A DNA stretch of 64,000 nucleotides from an uncultured Dorea sp. (GCA_947063855.1 CAMSTW010000009.1:1-64000), one strand, 5' to 3'; shown: positions 28,439 through 37,379, numbered from the stretch's first letter. The notes: generated by a model from the letters alone, not told the origin. Translations and numbers: made by a program.

Positions 28439-28999
28439 ATGGGTGTATTGGACAGGATTTTAGATATTATGAGACTGAGCGATGATGATGAATATGAAGA
28501 TGATGATTTCTTCGAAGAAGATTATGAAGACGACTACGAAGAGAAGCCCAGGAAGGGATTGTTCCGCAGCAAGAAGCGCAGCGATCCTTATGAGGATGAG
28601 GACGATTATGACGATGATTATGAGCTTCCGGCACGGTCCAGATCTTCGCATTCGGGCAATAATAAGGTTACTCCCATGCGTCAGCCGGCCAGACGGAATA
28701 ACAACGTCAGCATGGAGGTCTGTGTAATCAAGCCGAATTCTGTTGAAGACGCACGGGAGATTACAGAGACTCTGTTAAGCGGGCGTACGGTTATCCTGAA
28801 TCTGGAAGGGATCGATCTTGAGGTTGCACAGCGGATCATAGACTTTACCTCCGGAGCGACCTATGCGATCAGCGGAAATCTGCAGAAGATATCCAACTAT
28901 ATTTTCCTGGTCACGCCTACGAATGTAGATATCTCCGGGGATCTGCAGGATCTTCTGAACACTTCGTTTGACGCGTCTTCGATGAGGTCAAGGTTCTAG
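28439..28999 (+). CDS. sepF: Cell division protein SepF
   Basis: Acidic linker then VCVIKPNSVEDAREITETLLSGRTVILNLEGIDLEVAQRIIDFTSGATYAISG. Confidence 0.95.
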   Translation: MGVLDRILDIMRLSDDDEYEDDDFFEEDYEDDYEEKPRKGLFRSKKRSDPYEDEDDYDDDYELPARSRSSHSGNNKVTPMRQPARRNNNVSMEVCVIKPNSVEDAREITETLLSGRTVILNLEGIDLEVAQRIIDFTSGATYAISGNLQKISNYIFLVTPTNVDISGDLQDLLNTSFDASSMRSRF

Positions 29000-29044
29000 T
29001 ACAGCATTGCATAATTAACAGTGAATAATGCAACGCTGTACTAG
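28996..29044. repeat. Palindromic dispersed repeat, copy 2 (49 bp); supplies sepF stop codon
   Basis: CTAGTACAGC...GCTGTACTAG; reverse complement matches 5313-5363; TAG of CTAG is the sepF stop. Confidence 0.75.
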
Positions 29045-29085
29045 TGTTCCATCCGGTCAGAAAGATCAACATATAAAGAGGAATT

Positions 29086-29877
29086 ATGGATAAGGAAGAG
29101 ACATTACTGCAAAAAAGACTGATAGAATTGTCGCGGATCGCTTACACGAGAGGGATTGTTACGTTTAGTGATCTGCTTAATCTGAATGAATTGAATATTT
29201 TACATACCACCCCAAAGAATCTGTTCTATTCCAGATATGAGACCTTTGGCGGGTATGATCTAGCGGAGCGTCAGATGGTTGCTTTTCTACCTGATGCTCT
29301 TTATTATAATGGGACGGGCAATCTGGCGGATTCGGATGAGTCCGGCTTAGGGTATCCCCTGGAGGTTCTGAAGATCCGTCCGTTAAACCAGCGGTTTTCC
29401 GAAGAACTGGGGCATCGGGATTATCTGGGCGCGGTTATGAACCTTGGGATCGAACGGTGCAAGCTGGGAGATATTATGATTGACGGGACGGACGCCTTTC
29501 TGTTCGTCCGTAAGGAGATGGCGGAATATATCAGGGAGAATCTCACACGTATCAGACATACGTCGGTTCAGGCAGAGACTGCCCTTGATTTCCCTGTTTC
29601 CTATGAACCAAAGTATGAGGAAGTTCGGGGGACAGTTGCTTCTGTCAGGCTGGATACGGTGCTGGCGCTTGTATATCCGCTGTCCCGCAGCAAGATTACA
29701 GCTTATATTGAAGGCGCCCGTGTGTTTGTGAACGGGAAGCTGATTACCAGCAACGGATACCGTCTGAAGGAGAGGGATATCATATCTGTCCGCAAGATGG
29801 GAAGGATTGTCTATGACGGCGTCCTGTCAGAGACGAAGAAGGGCCGGTATATGGTTCAGGTGCGGAAGTATCTCTGA
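29086..29877 (+). CDS. ylmH: YlmH-family S4-domain RNA-binding protein
   Basis: S4-like RLDTVLALVYPLSRSKITAYIEGARVFVNGKLITSNGYRLKERDIISVR; next to sepF. Confidence 0.9.
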   Translation: MDKEETLLQKRLIELSRIAYTRGIVTFSDLLNLNELNILHTTPKNLFYSRYETFGGYDLAERQMVAFLPDALYYNGTGNLADSDESGLGYPLEVLKIRPLNQRFSEELGHRDYLGAVMNLGIERCKLGDIMIDGTDAFLFVRKEMAEYIRENLTRIRHTSVQAETALDFPVSYEPKYEEVRGTVASVRLDTVLALVYPLSRSKITAYIEGARVFVNGKLITSNGYRLKERDIISVRKMGRIVYDGVLSETKKGRYMVQVRKYL

Positions 29878-29991
29878 TTTTCGGCAGAGATCCGGCGCTT
29901 CTATCCGGATCTTGCGGCTGAAGTTCGGTCAGGTTTTCATATAAAGTGATAATACTCAGATTCATCAACAGGAAAGTAAGGAAAATAGAAC

Positions 29992-30501
29992 ATGGAGAAA
30001 TCATATTCACGTATCAGCCGCTGTCTGGCGGCTGTACTGGGAAGTGCGGTGCTTGTGGCTCTGGATCAGCTTACGAAGCATCTTGTGCTGGAGAACCTGA
30101 AGGGGAATCCGCCGGTTGTCATTATAAAAGATATCTTTCAATTGGAATACCTGGAGAATCGCGGGGCGGCCTTTGGCCTCTTTCAGAATCAGCGGTTTTT
30201 CTTTTTCGTAAGTGTATTTATAATCAGCGTTATTGCGGTCTTATTCTATCTTCGAGTACCTATGACACGCCGGTTCCTTCCGCTTCGTCTGTGTGCCGTA
30301 TTTATCATGGCCGGGGCATGGGGGAATTGTCTGGACCGTATCATGCTGAATTATGTGGTAGATTTTCTGTATTTTAAACTGATTGATTTCCCGATCTTTA
30401 ATGTAGCAGATATCTATGTGACGGTGTCTACATTTACACTGGCAATATTGATTTGTTTCTATTATAAGGAGGAAGAATTTGAAGGAATGTTTCGTCGTTG
30501 A
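29992..30501 (+). CDS. lspA: Lipoprotein signal peptidase (signal peptidase II)
   Basis: LEYLENRGAAFGLFQ; FIMAGAWGNCLDRI; VVDFLYF...FNVADIYV. Confidence 0.96.
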   Translation: MEKSYSRISRCLAAVLGSAVLVALDQLTKHLVLENLKGNPPVVIIKDIFQLEYLENRGAAFGLFQNQRFFFFVSVFIISVIAVLFYLRVPMTRRFLPLRLCAVFIMAGAWGNCLDRIMLNYVVDFLYFKLIDFPIFNVADIYVTVSTFTLAILICFYYKEEEFEGMFRR

Positions 30502-31396
30502 GAACCAGGAGGGGGAGCGGATTGACCGCTATCTCTCGGATGTTTTGGAGGACAGATCAAGATCCTATATCCAGAAGCTGATAAAAGACCATCTTGTTAT
30601 CGTGAACCAGAAGCCTGTAAAAGCCAGTTACAGGCTTTTGTCAGGCGATCAGGTAGAGATGACTCTCCCGGAGATCAAAGAGCCCGATATCCTGCCTGAA
30701 AACATCCCGCTTGATATCCTTTACGAGGATGCAGATGTGATCATCGTCAACAAGCCCAAGCAGATGGTTGTCCATCCGTCTTTTGGGCATTACAGCGGGA
30801 CGCTGGTGAATGCGCTGATGTACCATTGCGGTCAGAGTTTATCCGGAATCAACGGGATGATGCGCCCTGGTATCGTCCATCGTATCGATATGGATACGAC
30901 AGGATCGCTGGTGGTATGCAAGAATGATCTGGCACATCAGAGTCTGGCAGCGCAGTTGAAGAAGCATACGATCCGGCGTGTCTATGTGGCGATTGTCCAT
31001 GGAGATGTAAAGGAGGACGACGGTACTGTGGATATTCCGATCGGAAGGCATCCTGTTGAGCGTAAGAAGATGAGTACCCATACCAGAAATGGAAAGAGGG
31101 CGGTTACGCACTACAAGGTTCTGGAGCGTTTTGGAGGATATACGTATATCCAGTGTATACTGGAGACAGGGCGCACGCACCAGATCCGCGTTCATATGTC
31201 AGAAATCGGGCATCCGCTTCTGGGCGATGAGGTCTATGGCCCCCGCAAGTGTCCGTTTCCAAAGCTTCAGGGACAGACGCTCCATGCGAAGACGCTTGGT
31301 TTCGTACATCCGGGAACCGGAGAGTATCTGGAAGTGGAAGCGCCTCTGCCGGATTACTTCCGGGAATTATTGGAACGACTTGTACAGATAAAGTGA
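30479..31396 (+). CDS. RluD-type pseudouridine synthase
   Basis: S4 domain, GIVHRIDMDTTGSLVVCKND, ETGRTHQIRVHMSEIGHPLLGD. Confidence 0.96.
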   Translation: MKECFVVENQEGERIDRYLSDVLEDRSRSYIQKLIKDHLVIVNQKPVKASYRLLSGDQVEMTLPEIKEPDILPENIPLDILYEDADVIIVNKPKQMVVHPSFGHYSGTLVNALMYHCGQSLSGINGMMRPGIVHRIDMDTTGSLVVCKNDLAHQSLAAQLKKHTIRRVYVAIVHGDVKEDDGTVDIPIGRHPVERKKMSTHTRNGKRAVTHYKVLERFGGYTYIQCILETGRTHQIRVHMSEIGHPLLGDEVYGPRKCPFPKLQGQTLHAKTLGFVHPGTGEYLEVEAPLPDYFRELLERLVQIK

Positions 31397-31495
31397 ATAA
31401 AAATATAGAAAAGTAAAATATTGTGAAAATTATATACAATTATGTTAAATTGTTATATAATAGATATATAATCAATTTAGAGGAGTGTGATTTGC

Positions 31496-32140
31496 ATGGC
31501 AAAGACGAATACGATTATTACGATAGGCAGGCAGTATGGAAGCGCCGGCAGGGAGATTGGCTATAAGGTAGCGGAAGCTCTGGACATCAAGCTGTACGAC
31601 AAAGAGATGCTTGACCGTGCGGCGAAAGAGAGCGGGATCTGCCAGGAGTTGTTCGAGACACATGATGAGAAGCCAACGAACAGTTTCTTATATTCGCTTG
31701 TAATGGATACTTATTCACTGGGGTATACGTCCGGGAGCTATACGGACATGCCGATTAATCACAAGGTATTTCTGGCTCAGTTTGACGCCATCAAGAAGAT
31801 TGCAGACGAAGGTCCCTGTATTCTGGTGGGACGCTGTGCCGACTACGCGCTGGAAGAATATGATAATATGATCAGCCTGTTCATCCATGCAGATCTGGAT
31901 GTCCGTATCAGGCGTATCGCCCGTATCTATGATCTCTCAGACGCGAAGGCCAAGGATCTTATCGTTAAGACCGATAAGAAGCGCGCCAGCTGTTATAATT
32001 ATTACAGCAATAAGAAATGGGGCGCCTCGGACAGCTATGATTTCAGCCTGAACAGCGGCAAGCTTGGAATCGAAGGAACGGCAGAGGCAATTCGGCGTCT
32101 GGTTGAATTAAAAGAACGTGAAGGCGATAAGAGACTGTAG
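31496..32140 (+). CDS. Cytidylate kinase-like family protein
   Basis: ITIGRQYGSAGREIGYKVAEALDIKLYDKEML; start refined from 31487. Confidence 0.9.
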   Translation: MAKTNTIITIGRQYGSAGREIGYKVAEALDIKLYDKEMLDRAAKESGICQELFETHDEKPTNSFLYSLVMDTYSLGYTSGSYTDMPINHKVFLAQFDAIKKIADEGPCILVGRCADYALEEYDNMISLFIHADLDVRIRRIARIYDLSDAKAKDLIVKTDKKRASCYNYYSNKKWGASDSYDFSLNSGKLGIEGTAEAIRRLVELKEREGDKRL

Positions 32141-32145
32141 AGATG

Positions 32146-32210
32146 TTTGGGCTTTCACTTTCGCTAAAGGCAGTCTGCAGCTGTCCCTTAGAGAAGGTGA
32201 AAGCCCAAAA
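32146..32210. terminator. Bidirectional terminator-like hairpin between convergent genes
   Basis: TTGGGCTTTCAC...GTGAAAGCCCAA 12-bp stem flanked by T/A runs. Confidence 0.7.
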
Positions 32211-32213
32211 CCA

Positions 32214-32948
32214 TTAGAGCTGACGAAAGATGCGGTCCGGCCATCCCTTGATATTGCCGTTCAGTATGGCTGTAAACATCCGCTGCCTGGCTCCGGGATG
32301 CTCCCGGTTCAATTGCTTTACAAGCTCCTTGGCATACTGTCTCTTCGTGTATCCGTCAATCGGGCAGCGGCTTGTGACAACCGGAAGATCGTACTTGTTG
32401 CGAAAGCCGTTCACATCAGCCTCATCCACAAACATCATGGGACGTATCACGGTCAGCTCCATACGGTCCAGATAACTGCGCGGAGAAAAGGAATAGAAGC
32501 GGCCCTCGAACAGCAGAGAGAGCAGCATGGTCTCAATAATATCATCCTTATGGTGTGCGTATGCGACCTTGTTACACCCCATGCCTTTGACAGCCTGGTT
32601 CAGCGCGCCCTTACGCATCTTGGCACACAGAGAGCAGGGATTGCTCTCCTTACGTTCTTCAAACAGGATATGCGCAATATCCGTCTTTACAATCTGATAA
32701 GGAACCTCAAGCCTTTGGCACAGTTCTTTCACCTGTGAGAAATCACATCCGGAATATCCCAGATCAACCGTAACGGCAGATAATTCAAACTGCTTCGGAT
32801 AGAATCTCTTAAGTCCGTGCATTGCGTACAGCAGAGTCAGACTGTCCTTCCCGCCGGAGATGCCTACCGCGATATGGTCGCCGTCCTCAATCATGGCATA
32901 CTCATCGACGGCCTTTCTTGTATAGCTTAGAAGCTGTTGTAATCTCAT
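32214..32948 (-). CDS. TtcA/TtuA-type tRNA 2-thiolation ATPase
   Basis: IAVGISGGKDSLTLLYAMHGL (SGGKDS PP-loop), CSLCAKMRKGAL. Confidence 0.9.
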   Translation of the reverse strand: MRLQQLLSYTRKAVDEYAMIEDGDHIAVGISGGKDSLTLLYAMHGLKRFYPKQFELSAVTVDLGYSGCDFSQVKELCQRLEVPYQIVKTDIAHILFEERKESNPCSLCAKMRKGALNQAVKGMGCNKVAYAHHKDDIIETMLLSLLFEGRFYSFSPRSYLDRMELTVIRPMMFVDEADVNGFRNKYDLPVVTSRCPIDGYTKRQYAKELVKQLNREHPGARQRMFTAILNGNIKGWPDRIFRQL

Positions 32949-32967
32949 GTAATATTCCTCTCTGTAA

Positions 32968-34026
32968 TCATGATTCCCGAAGCTTTACGGCAGAAGCCGC
33001 CTTCCTTCGGCGGTCCTCGTCAATCGCGGCGTAATGCTTCTTCGTGGTATTCACGTCCTTATGTCCCAGAACATCCGCTACAAGGTAGATATCTCCCGTC
33101 TCTTTATATAAGGAAGTACCGTAGGTGCTTCGAAGCTTATGAGGCGTTATCTTCTTGTTCGGCGTTACCTGGCGGGCATACTTCTTCACCATATTCTCTA
33201 CGGCCTGCACGCCCATACGGCGTCTCTGGGTTGATAAGAACAAAGCGTTCTCATGGCCGGGGAGGGGAGAAGTGTTCTTACGGATGCCTTCTACATAACC
33301 GGCAAGTGCGCCGGCAACCTCATCACCGAAATAAACTACCATCTGATTGCCTCCCTTGCGGGTCACCGTGATTCCATTATTCTTAAAATCCACATCATTA
33401 AGATCTAATCCCACGCACTCCGAGACACGAATCCCCGTACCCAGCAACAGTGTCAGGATTGCCAGATCCCGTTCTTTGGTCTTATTATAATAGGTAAGGG
33501 ATTGTCCGGATAACTGGCTGCCGCAATTCTCTACAAAATCAAGAAGTAATGCAACTTCATCCGTATCAAGCCTGATGATCGCCTTGTCATGAAGCTTGGG
33601 CATATCCACCAGTAAGGTAGGATTCTTGACGATAATCTGATGCTTATAGTAGTAATTATAGAAACTGCGAAGCGCCGACATCTTTCTGGCCAGTCCCTTT
33701 TCGCTGTTGGTGATCAATTCATCGTCCCGCTCATAGACCTTGAGATATTCCATATATTCCTCAATATCCACAGGCTCAAGCCGCTCAAGATCCTCAACTC
33801 TGAACTGCTCGATCGAATAGTTCTTATATACAGGGTTGTTCTCCATCAGGAAATGGAAAAAGATGCGTATGTCATATGCATAATTGATCCTTGTCCTGGC
33901 CGAGGACTTCGGTTCGATCGCCCGGAAATAATCCTTTGCGAATGGAGGTAAGGTCTTAAGTACCTCCCTAAGACGCATCGTCTGGTCAATGCGTGTCTGC
34001 TCATGATAGGTTCTTGCCTCGCTCAT
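32968..34026 (-). CDS. Site-specific tyrosine recombinase (XerS/XerC-like)
   Basis: LLGTGIRVSECVGLDLNDV, HKLRSTYGTSLY, LGHKDVNTTKKHYAAI catalytic motifs. Confidence 0.9.
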   Translation of the reverse strand: MSEARTYHEQTRIDQTMRLREVLKTLPPFAKDYFRAIEPKSSARTRINYAYDIRIFFHFLMENNPVYKNYSIEQFRVEDLERLEPVDIEEYMEYLKVYERDDELITNSEKGLARKMSALRSFYNYYYKHQIIVKNPTLLVDMPKLHDKAIIRLDTDEVALLLDFVENCGSQLSGQSLTYYNKTKERDLAILTLLLGTGIRVSECVGLDLNDVDFKNNGITVTRKGGNQMVVYFGDEVAGALAGYVEGIRKNTSPLPGHENALFLSTQRRRMGVQAVENMVKKYARQVTPNKKITPHKLRSTYGTSLYKETGDIYLVADVLGHKDVNTTKKHYAAIDEDRRRKAASAVKLRES

Positions 34027-34188
34027 GGTAATGAAAACCTCCTTATTGACTGATAAGGTCCTTTGATATAATATCTATGTAAGTATACCATACAGGGAGG
34101 ATTTTGTCTATATCTTTTGGAAAAATCAGTATTTGTCGTATAGATTGATATCTGTCTGTATACTTCTATTTTAGATGTCAAAGAGCCA

Positions 34189-34539
34189 TTATAGATCGTC
34201 GCATAACTCATAATAGGATATCGTCAGATATTGACCGGCCTGAATCCTGTTGGAATCCAAATCGTTGATCTCCCTCAGTTCATCTATGTAGTCATGGATG
34301 GACTCATAGTTATCATCCATATACCGGGCCGCAATGCTCCATAAGGAATCACCCGGCGCGACGGTGATACTGGTATAATACTTATGTGCGGCAGATTCCC
34401 CGTCATTATGGGCGTCAACAGAATCATCCGTTAATAAGACGCTGCATCCCAGTACTAAAATGCAGACAATCAATGTGAATATCACCCGGCAAACGGATAA
34501 TTGCTTCTTTCTTCTCCTGGCAGTATGCGGTCTGTTCAT
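34189..34539 (-). CDS. LysM-domain membrane protein, YneA-like (putative SOS cell-division inhibitor)
   Basis: N-terminal TM plus LysM (ITVAPGDSLWSIAARYMDDNYESIHDYIDELREIND); divergent from lexA; RBS AGGAGGGGGAGCC before ATG 34539; ORF track start 34668. Confidence 0.75.
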   Translation of the reverse strand: MNRPHTARRRKKQLSVCRVIFTLIVCILVLGCSVLLTDDSVDAHNDGESAAHKYYTSITVAPGDSLWSIAARYMDDNYESIHDYIDELREINDLDSNRIQAGQYLTISYYELCDDL

Positions 34540-34584
34540 GGCTCCCCCTCCTGTGCTTAAAAACTTGATCTGGTCTATACAGGC

Positions 34585-34700
34585 GAATATTCGTTCCGAA
34601 CATTCATTCCGAACAACTGTTTTTACATTATATAACTCGAACGATTGTTTGTCAATCATTTTTGCCATAAATTTCGAACATATTTTCTAAACATCTGTTT
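34585..34700. promoter_or_regulatory. Cluster of six LexA-box-like GAACNNNNGTTC sites
   Basis: GAATATTCGTTC 34585, GAACATTCATTC 34598, GAACAACTGTTT 34611, GAACGATTGTTT 34639, GAACATATTTTC 34676, AAACATCTGTTT 34689. Confidence 0.8.
34627..34655 (-). promoter_or_regulatory. Consensus sigma-A promoter for the LysM gene
   Basis: On minus strand TTGACA (34655-34650), 17-nt spacer, TATAAT (34632-34627). Confidence 0.85.
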
Positions 34701-34727
34701 GCTATTTTGTGATTCTTGTGGTAGAAT
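34699..34727 (+). promoter_or_regulatory. Sigma-A-like promoter for lexA
   Basis: TTGCTA, 17-nt spacer, TAGAAT; -35 overlapped by a LexA-like box. Confidence 0.75.
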
Positions 34728-34788
34728 AGAACTATGAAAAAATAATGGAACTTTTCATAAGAAACAAAAAAGGAGGTTCACACGATAT

Positions 34789-35406
34789 ATGGGAAAAGGT
34801 AAGATAAGTGCAAAGCAGCTGGAGATATTAGAATATATAAAGTCACAGATATTAGAGAGAGGGTTCCCGCCTGCAGTTCGGGATATCTGCGAGGCAGTCC
34901 ATCTGAAGTCCACTTCCTCCGTCCACTCTCATCTTGAGACGCTTGAGAAGAATGGTTACATACGCCGCGACCCTACCAAGCCAAGGGCGATTGAGATTCT
35001 GGATGATTCTTTTAATTTTATGCGCCGTGAGATGGTGAATGTTCCGATTATCGGGCAGGTTGCCGCCGGAGAGCCGATACTGGCCGAACAGAATATAGAG
35101 AACTACTTCCCTGTTCCGATGGAATACATGCCCAATAACCAGACCTTTATACTCAGGGTGAGGGGGGAAAGTATGATCAATGCGGGAATTCTGGACGGTG
35201 ACATGGTTATCGTGGAGCAGCGCTCTACTGCCCGCAACGGTGAGATGGTTGTGGCTTTGATTGAAGACGGGGCTACGGTCAAGACCTTTTATAAGGAGGA
35301 TGGCGTGATACGGCTGCAGCCGGAGAACGATACGATGGATCCGATCATAGTGACGGATGTGCAGATTCTGGGTAAAGTAATCGGCGTCCTTCGATTTTTT
35401 TACTAG
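34789..35406 (+). CDS. lexA: LexA repressor
   Basis: N-terminal wHTH; VAAGEPILAEQN cleavage region; FILRVRGESMINAGILDGD. Confidence 0.97.
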   Translation: MGKGKISAKQLEILEYIKSQILERGFPPAVRDICEAVHLKSTSSVHSHLETLEKNGYIRRDPTKPRAIEILDDSFNFMRREMVNVPIIGQVAAGEPILAEQNIENYFPVPMEYMPNNQTFILRVRGESMINAGILDGDMVIVEQRSTARNGEMVVALIEDGATVKTFYKEDGVIRLQPENDTMDPIIVTDVQILGKVIGVLRFFY

Positions 35407-35447
35407 TTCTGGGTAAAGTAATCGGCGTCCTTCGATTTTTTAACTAG
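35366..35447. repeat. 41-bp tandem duplication of lexA 3' end (two copies)
   Basis: 35366-35406 and 35407-35447 identical at 40/41 positions. Confidence 0.92.
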
Positions 35448-35458
35448 TACACTAGCTA

Positions 35459-35686
35459 ATTATGGGCAGAATTACATCCCCCACAGTCACGGTAATAAAC
35501 TACACACATATCTGCATTGACTATATGCGTAGAAGAGAACTTGCAACCTTAACACGGGAAACAGATTCGCCGTGCACCAGAACGCAGACGTGAGGGTATT
35601 TTTGTAAATGCCTTTGTCCCGGATTCCGGGTCACCCGCCTCCAATGCCAAGGGAACATCTGTGAGGAATGTAATCCTGCCCATAAT
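35459..35686 (-). ncRNA. Candidate structured non-coding RNA of unassigned class (strand tentative)
   Basis: 28-bp closing stem (35459-35486 with 35659-35686) plus internal hairpins; most stem mismatches are G-U on minus but A-C on plus. Confidence 0.6.
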
Positions 35687-35771
35687 ATACTTTTTTCATG
35701 TATCCGGACTCTTATTCTATATACCTTCTGTATACCGTAAGCTATTCCTATATGCGGTCACTACGGATATT

Positions 35772-36125
35772 CTATAAGTCGTCCGGACTCTCGATCTTCT
35801 TACCGTCACTCCAGATACGTTCCAGATGATAGAACTCCCGGTTCTCCTGATCGAAGACATGAACAACCACGTCGCCATAATCAAGAAGCACCCAGTTTCC
35901 CGACTGCATGCCTTCCCGCTGGATCTGCGAGTGCCCGGCTCTTAGCATCTTCTCTTCTACATTGTCTACCAATGCCGTTACCTGGCTGTCACTGGTTCCA
36001 TTCGTGATGATGAAGTAATCTGCCAGCGGAGATATGCCCGAGATATCGATGATACAGATATTCTCGCCCTTCTTATCCTCCAGCGCGTGATACGCGATCT
36101 TCGCCATCTCCTTTACCTGATCCAT
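35772..36125 (-). CDS. rsfS: Ribosome silencing factor RsfS
   Basis: DISGISPLADYFIITNGTSDSQVTALVDNVEEKM; MQSGNWVLLDYGDVVVHVF. Confidence 0.95.
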   Translation of the reverse strand: MDQVKEMAKIAYHALEDKKGENICIIDISGISPLADYFIITNGTSDSQVTALVDNVEEKMLRAGHSQIQREGMQSGNWVLLDYGDVVVHVFDQENREFYHLERIWSDGKKIESPDDL

Positions 36126-36126
36126 A

Positions 36127-36714
36127 CTATTCCTCTCCTTCCTTACGCTTCTCTTTATAATATAGATATGTCTTTTCTGTCATAGGGTCAACCGGTACAC
36201 TCTTTGAGTTCAGATACTCCAGTGAATCCTCCAGTATACGATACAGACAATCGTCAATATCCATGAATGCAAGTCTGCGGACTTCCGCCATGTTGGGCAG
36301 TTCCTTCCTTCCGGGTTCGATATAATCGGCAATATAGATGATCTTATCCAGAAGAGACATATGGGGACATCCCGTTGTGTGGCTTGCTATGGCATTAATA
36401 ATGTCCTTATCCTTCACATGATACTTCCTGGCCGCCAGGAATGCACCAAGCTTCGCATGGAGAAGGCTGGGATTGCTCTTCTCGACTTCGGACACGCTCA
36501 GATGATACTTCTTACACAGCTTGATCTTGGTGTCTCCCGGCAGGCACTTGGCACAGTCATGGAGAAGTCCGGCAAGCAGCGCCTTATCAATATCTTCGCC
36601 ATGGCACATGGCAAGAGACGCCGCTGTGTACATAACGCCCAGCGTATGCTCATACCGCTCTTTATCGAGCTCCGTCATTAATTTACGCCGGATCTTCGTT
36701 ATCTTATGATTCAT
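36127..36714 (-). CDS. yqeK: YqeK-type HD-domain hydrolase
   Basis: RYEHTLGVMYTAASLA...LLAGLLHDCAKCLP HD motif; between nadD and rsfS. Confidence 0.92.
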   Translation of the reverse strand: MNHKITKIRRKLMTELDKERYEHTLGVMYTAASLAMCHGEDIDKALLAGLLHDCAKCLPGDTKIKLCKKYHLSVSEVEKSNPSLLHAKLGAFLAARKYHVKDKDIINAIASHTTGCPHMSLLDKIIYIADYIEPGRKELPNMAEVRRLAFMDIDDCLYRILEDSLEYLNSKSVPVDPMTEKTYLYYKEKRKEGEE

Positions 36715-36767
36715 AGATTACACCCTCTTGTCATTCTCTTATTCCTGCAGAGCGCGGATGGCGCATG

Positions 36768-37379
36768 TCAGGCGTCTTTATACAGCTGTCTGTCAACAAT
36801 ATACTGATTGACAGATTCCGGAACCCATCCGGCGATACTCCGGCCTTCCCTGACGTCCCTTCGCAGCTCATGAGAAGATATGCGGATCAATGGCGTCACC
36901 AACAGCCGGATCCGTGCATGATACTTCTCCTTCAGCTCATGAATCTTCTCTTCCATCTCCGTCCTTGTATTAATCTCATCACGATACGCAGCCAGTATGG
37001 TGCAGGTTGGGAATATCCGTTCCGGATGAACCCACTGGTCGATCATGAACAGAGAGTCGGCGCCGATGATAAAATAGAAGTCATCTTCCGGGTATATACC
37101 TCTGAAATACTCCATCGTACTATAAGAATAGGATACATCATTTCGAGCCGCTTCGTATGTTTCAAGTCGGAACTTCTTATAAGAAGAAATGGCAAGACGT
37201 ACCATCTCTGTTCTGTCATGCACATCCGTTCCGGTCAAAGCCGTATCTTTGTGCGGCGGATTCCCGTTGGGCATATACCAGACCCTGTCCAGGTCAAAAG
37301 CCTCAAGCGCGGCCTCTCCCAGCATGAGATGTCCGTTGTGTATCGGATCAAAGGTTCCCCCCATAATTCCTATCTTCAT
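36768..37379 (-). CDS. nadD: Nicotinate-nucleotide adenylyltransferase
   Basis: KIGIMGGTFDPIHNGHLMLGE; ISSHELRRDVREGRSIAGWVPESVNQYI. Confidence 0.96.
   Translation of the reverse strand: MKIGIMGGTFDPIHNGHLMLGEAALEAFDLDRVWYMPNGNPPHKDTALTGTDVHDRTEMVRLAISSYKKFRLETYEAARNDVSYSYSTMEYFRGIYPEDDFYFIIGADSLFMIDQWVHPERIFPTCTILAAYRDEINTRTEMEEKIHELKEKYHARIRLLVTPLIRISSHELRRDVREGRSIAGWVPESVNQYIVDRQLYKDA

Noticed and set aside
29888-29912. AGATCCGG...CCGGATCT hairpin between ylmH and lspA
   Set aside because: Good stem but no T-run and no second copy; could be a weak terminator or chance, not enough to call.
32118-32738. 206-codon plus-strand ORF
   Set aside because: Runs through a terminator hairpin and antisense to the TtcA-like gene.
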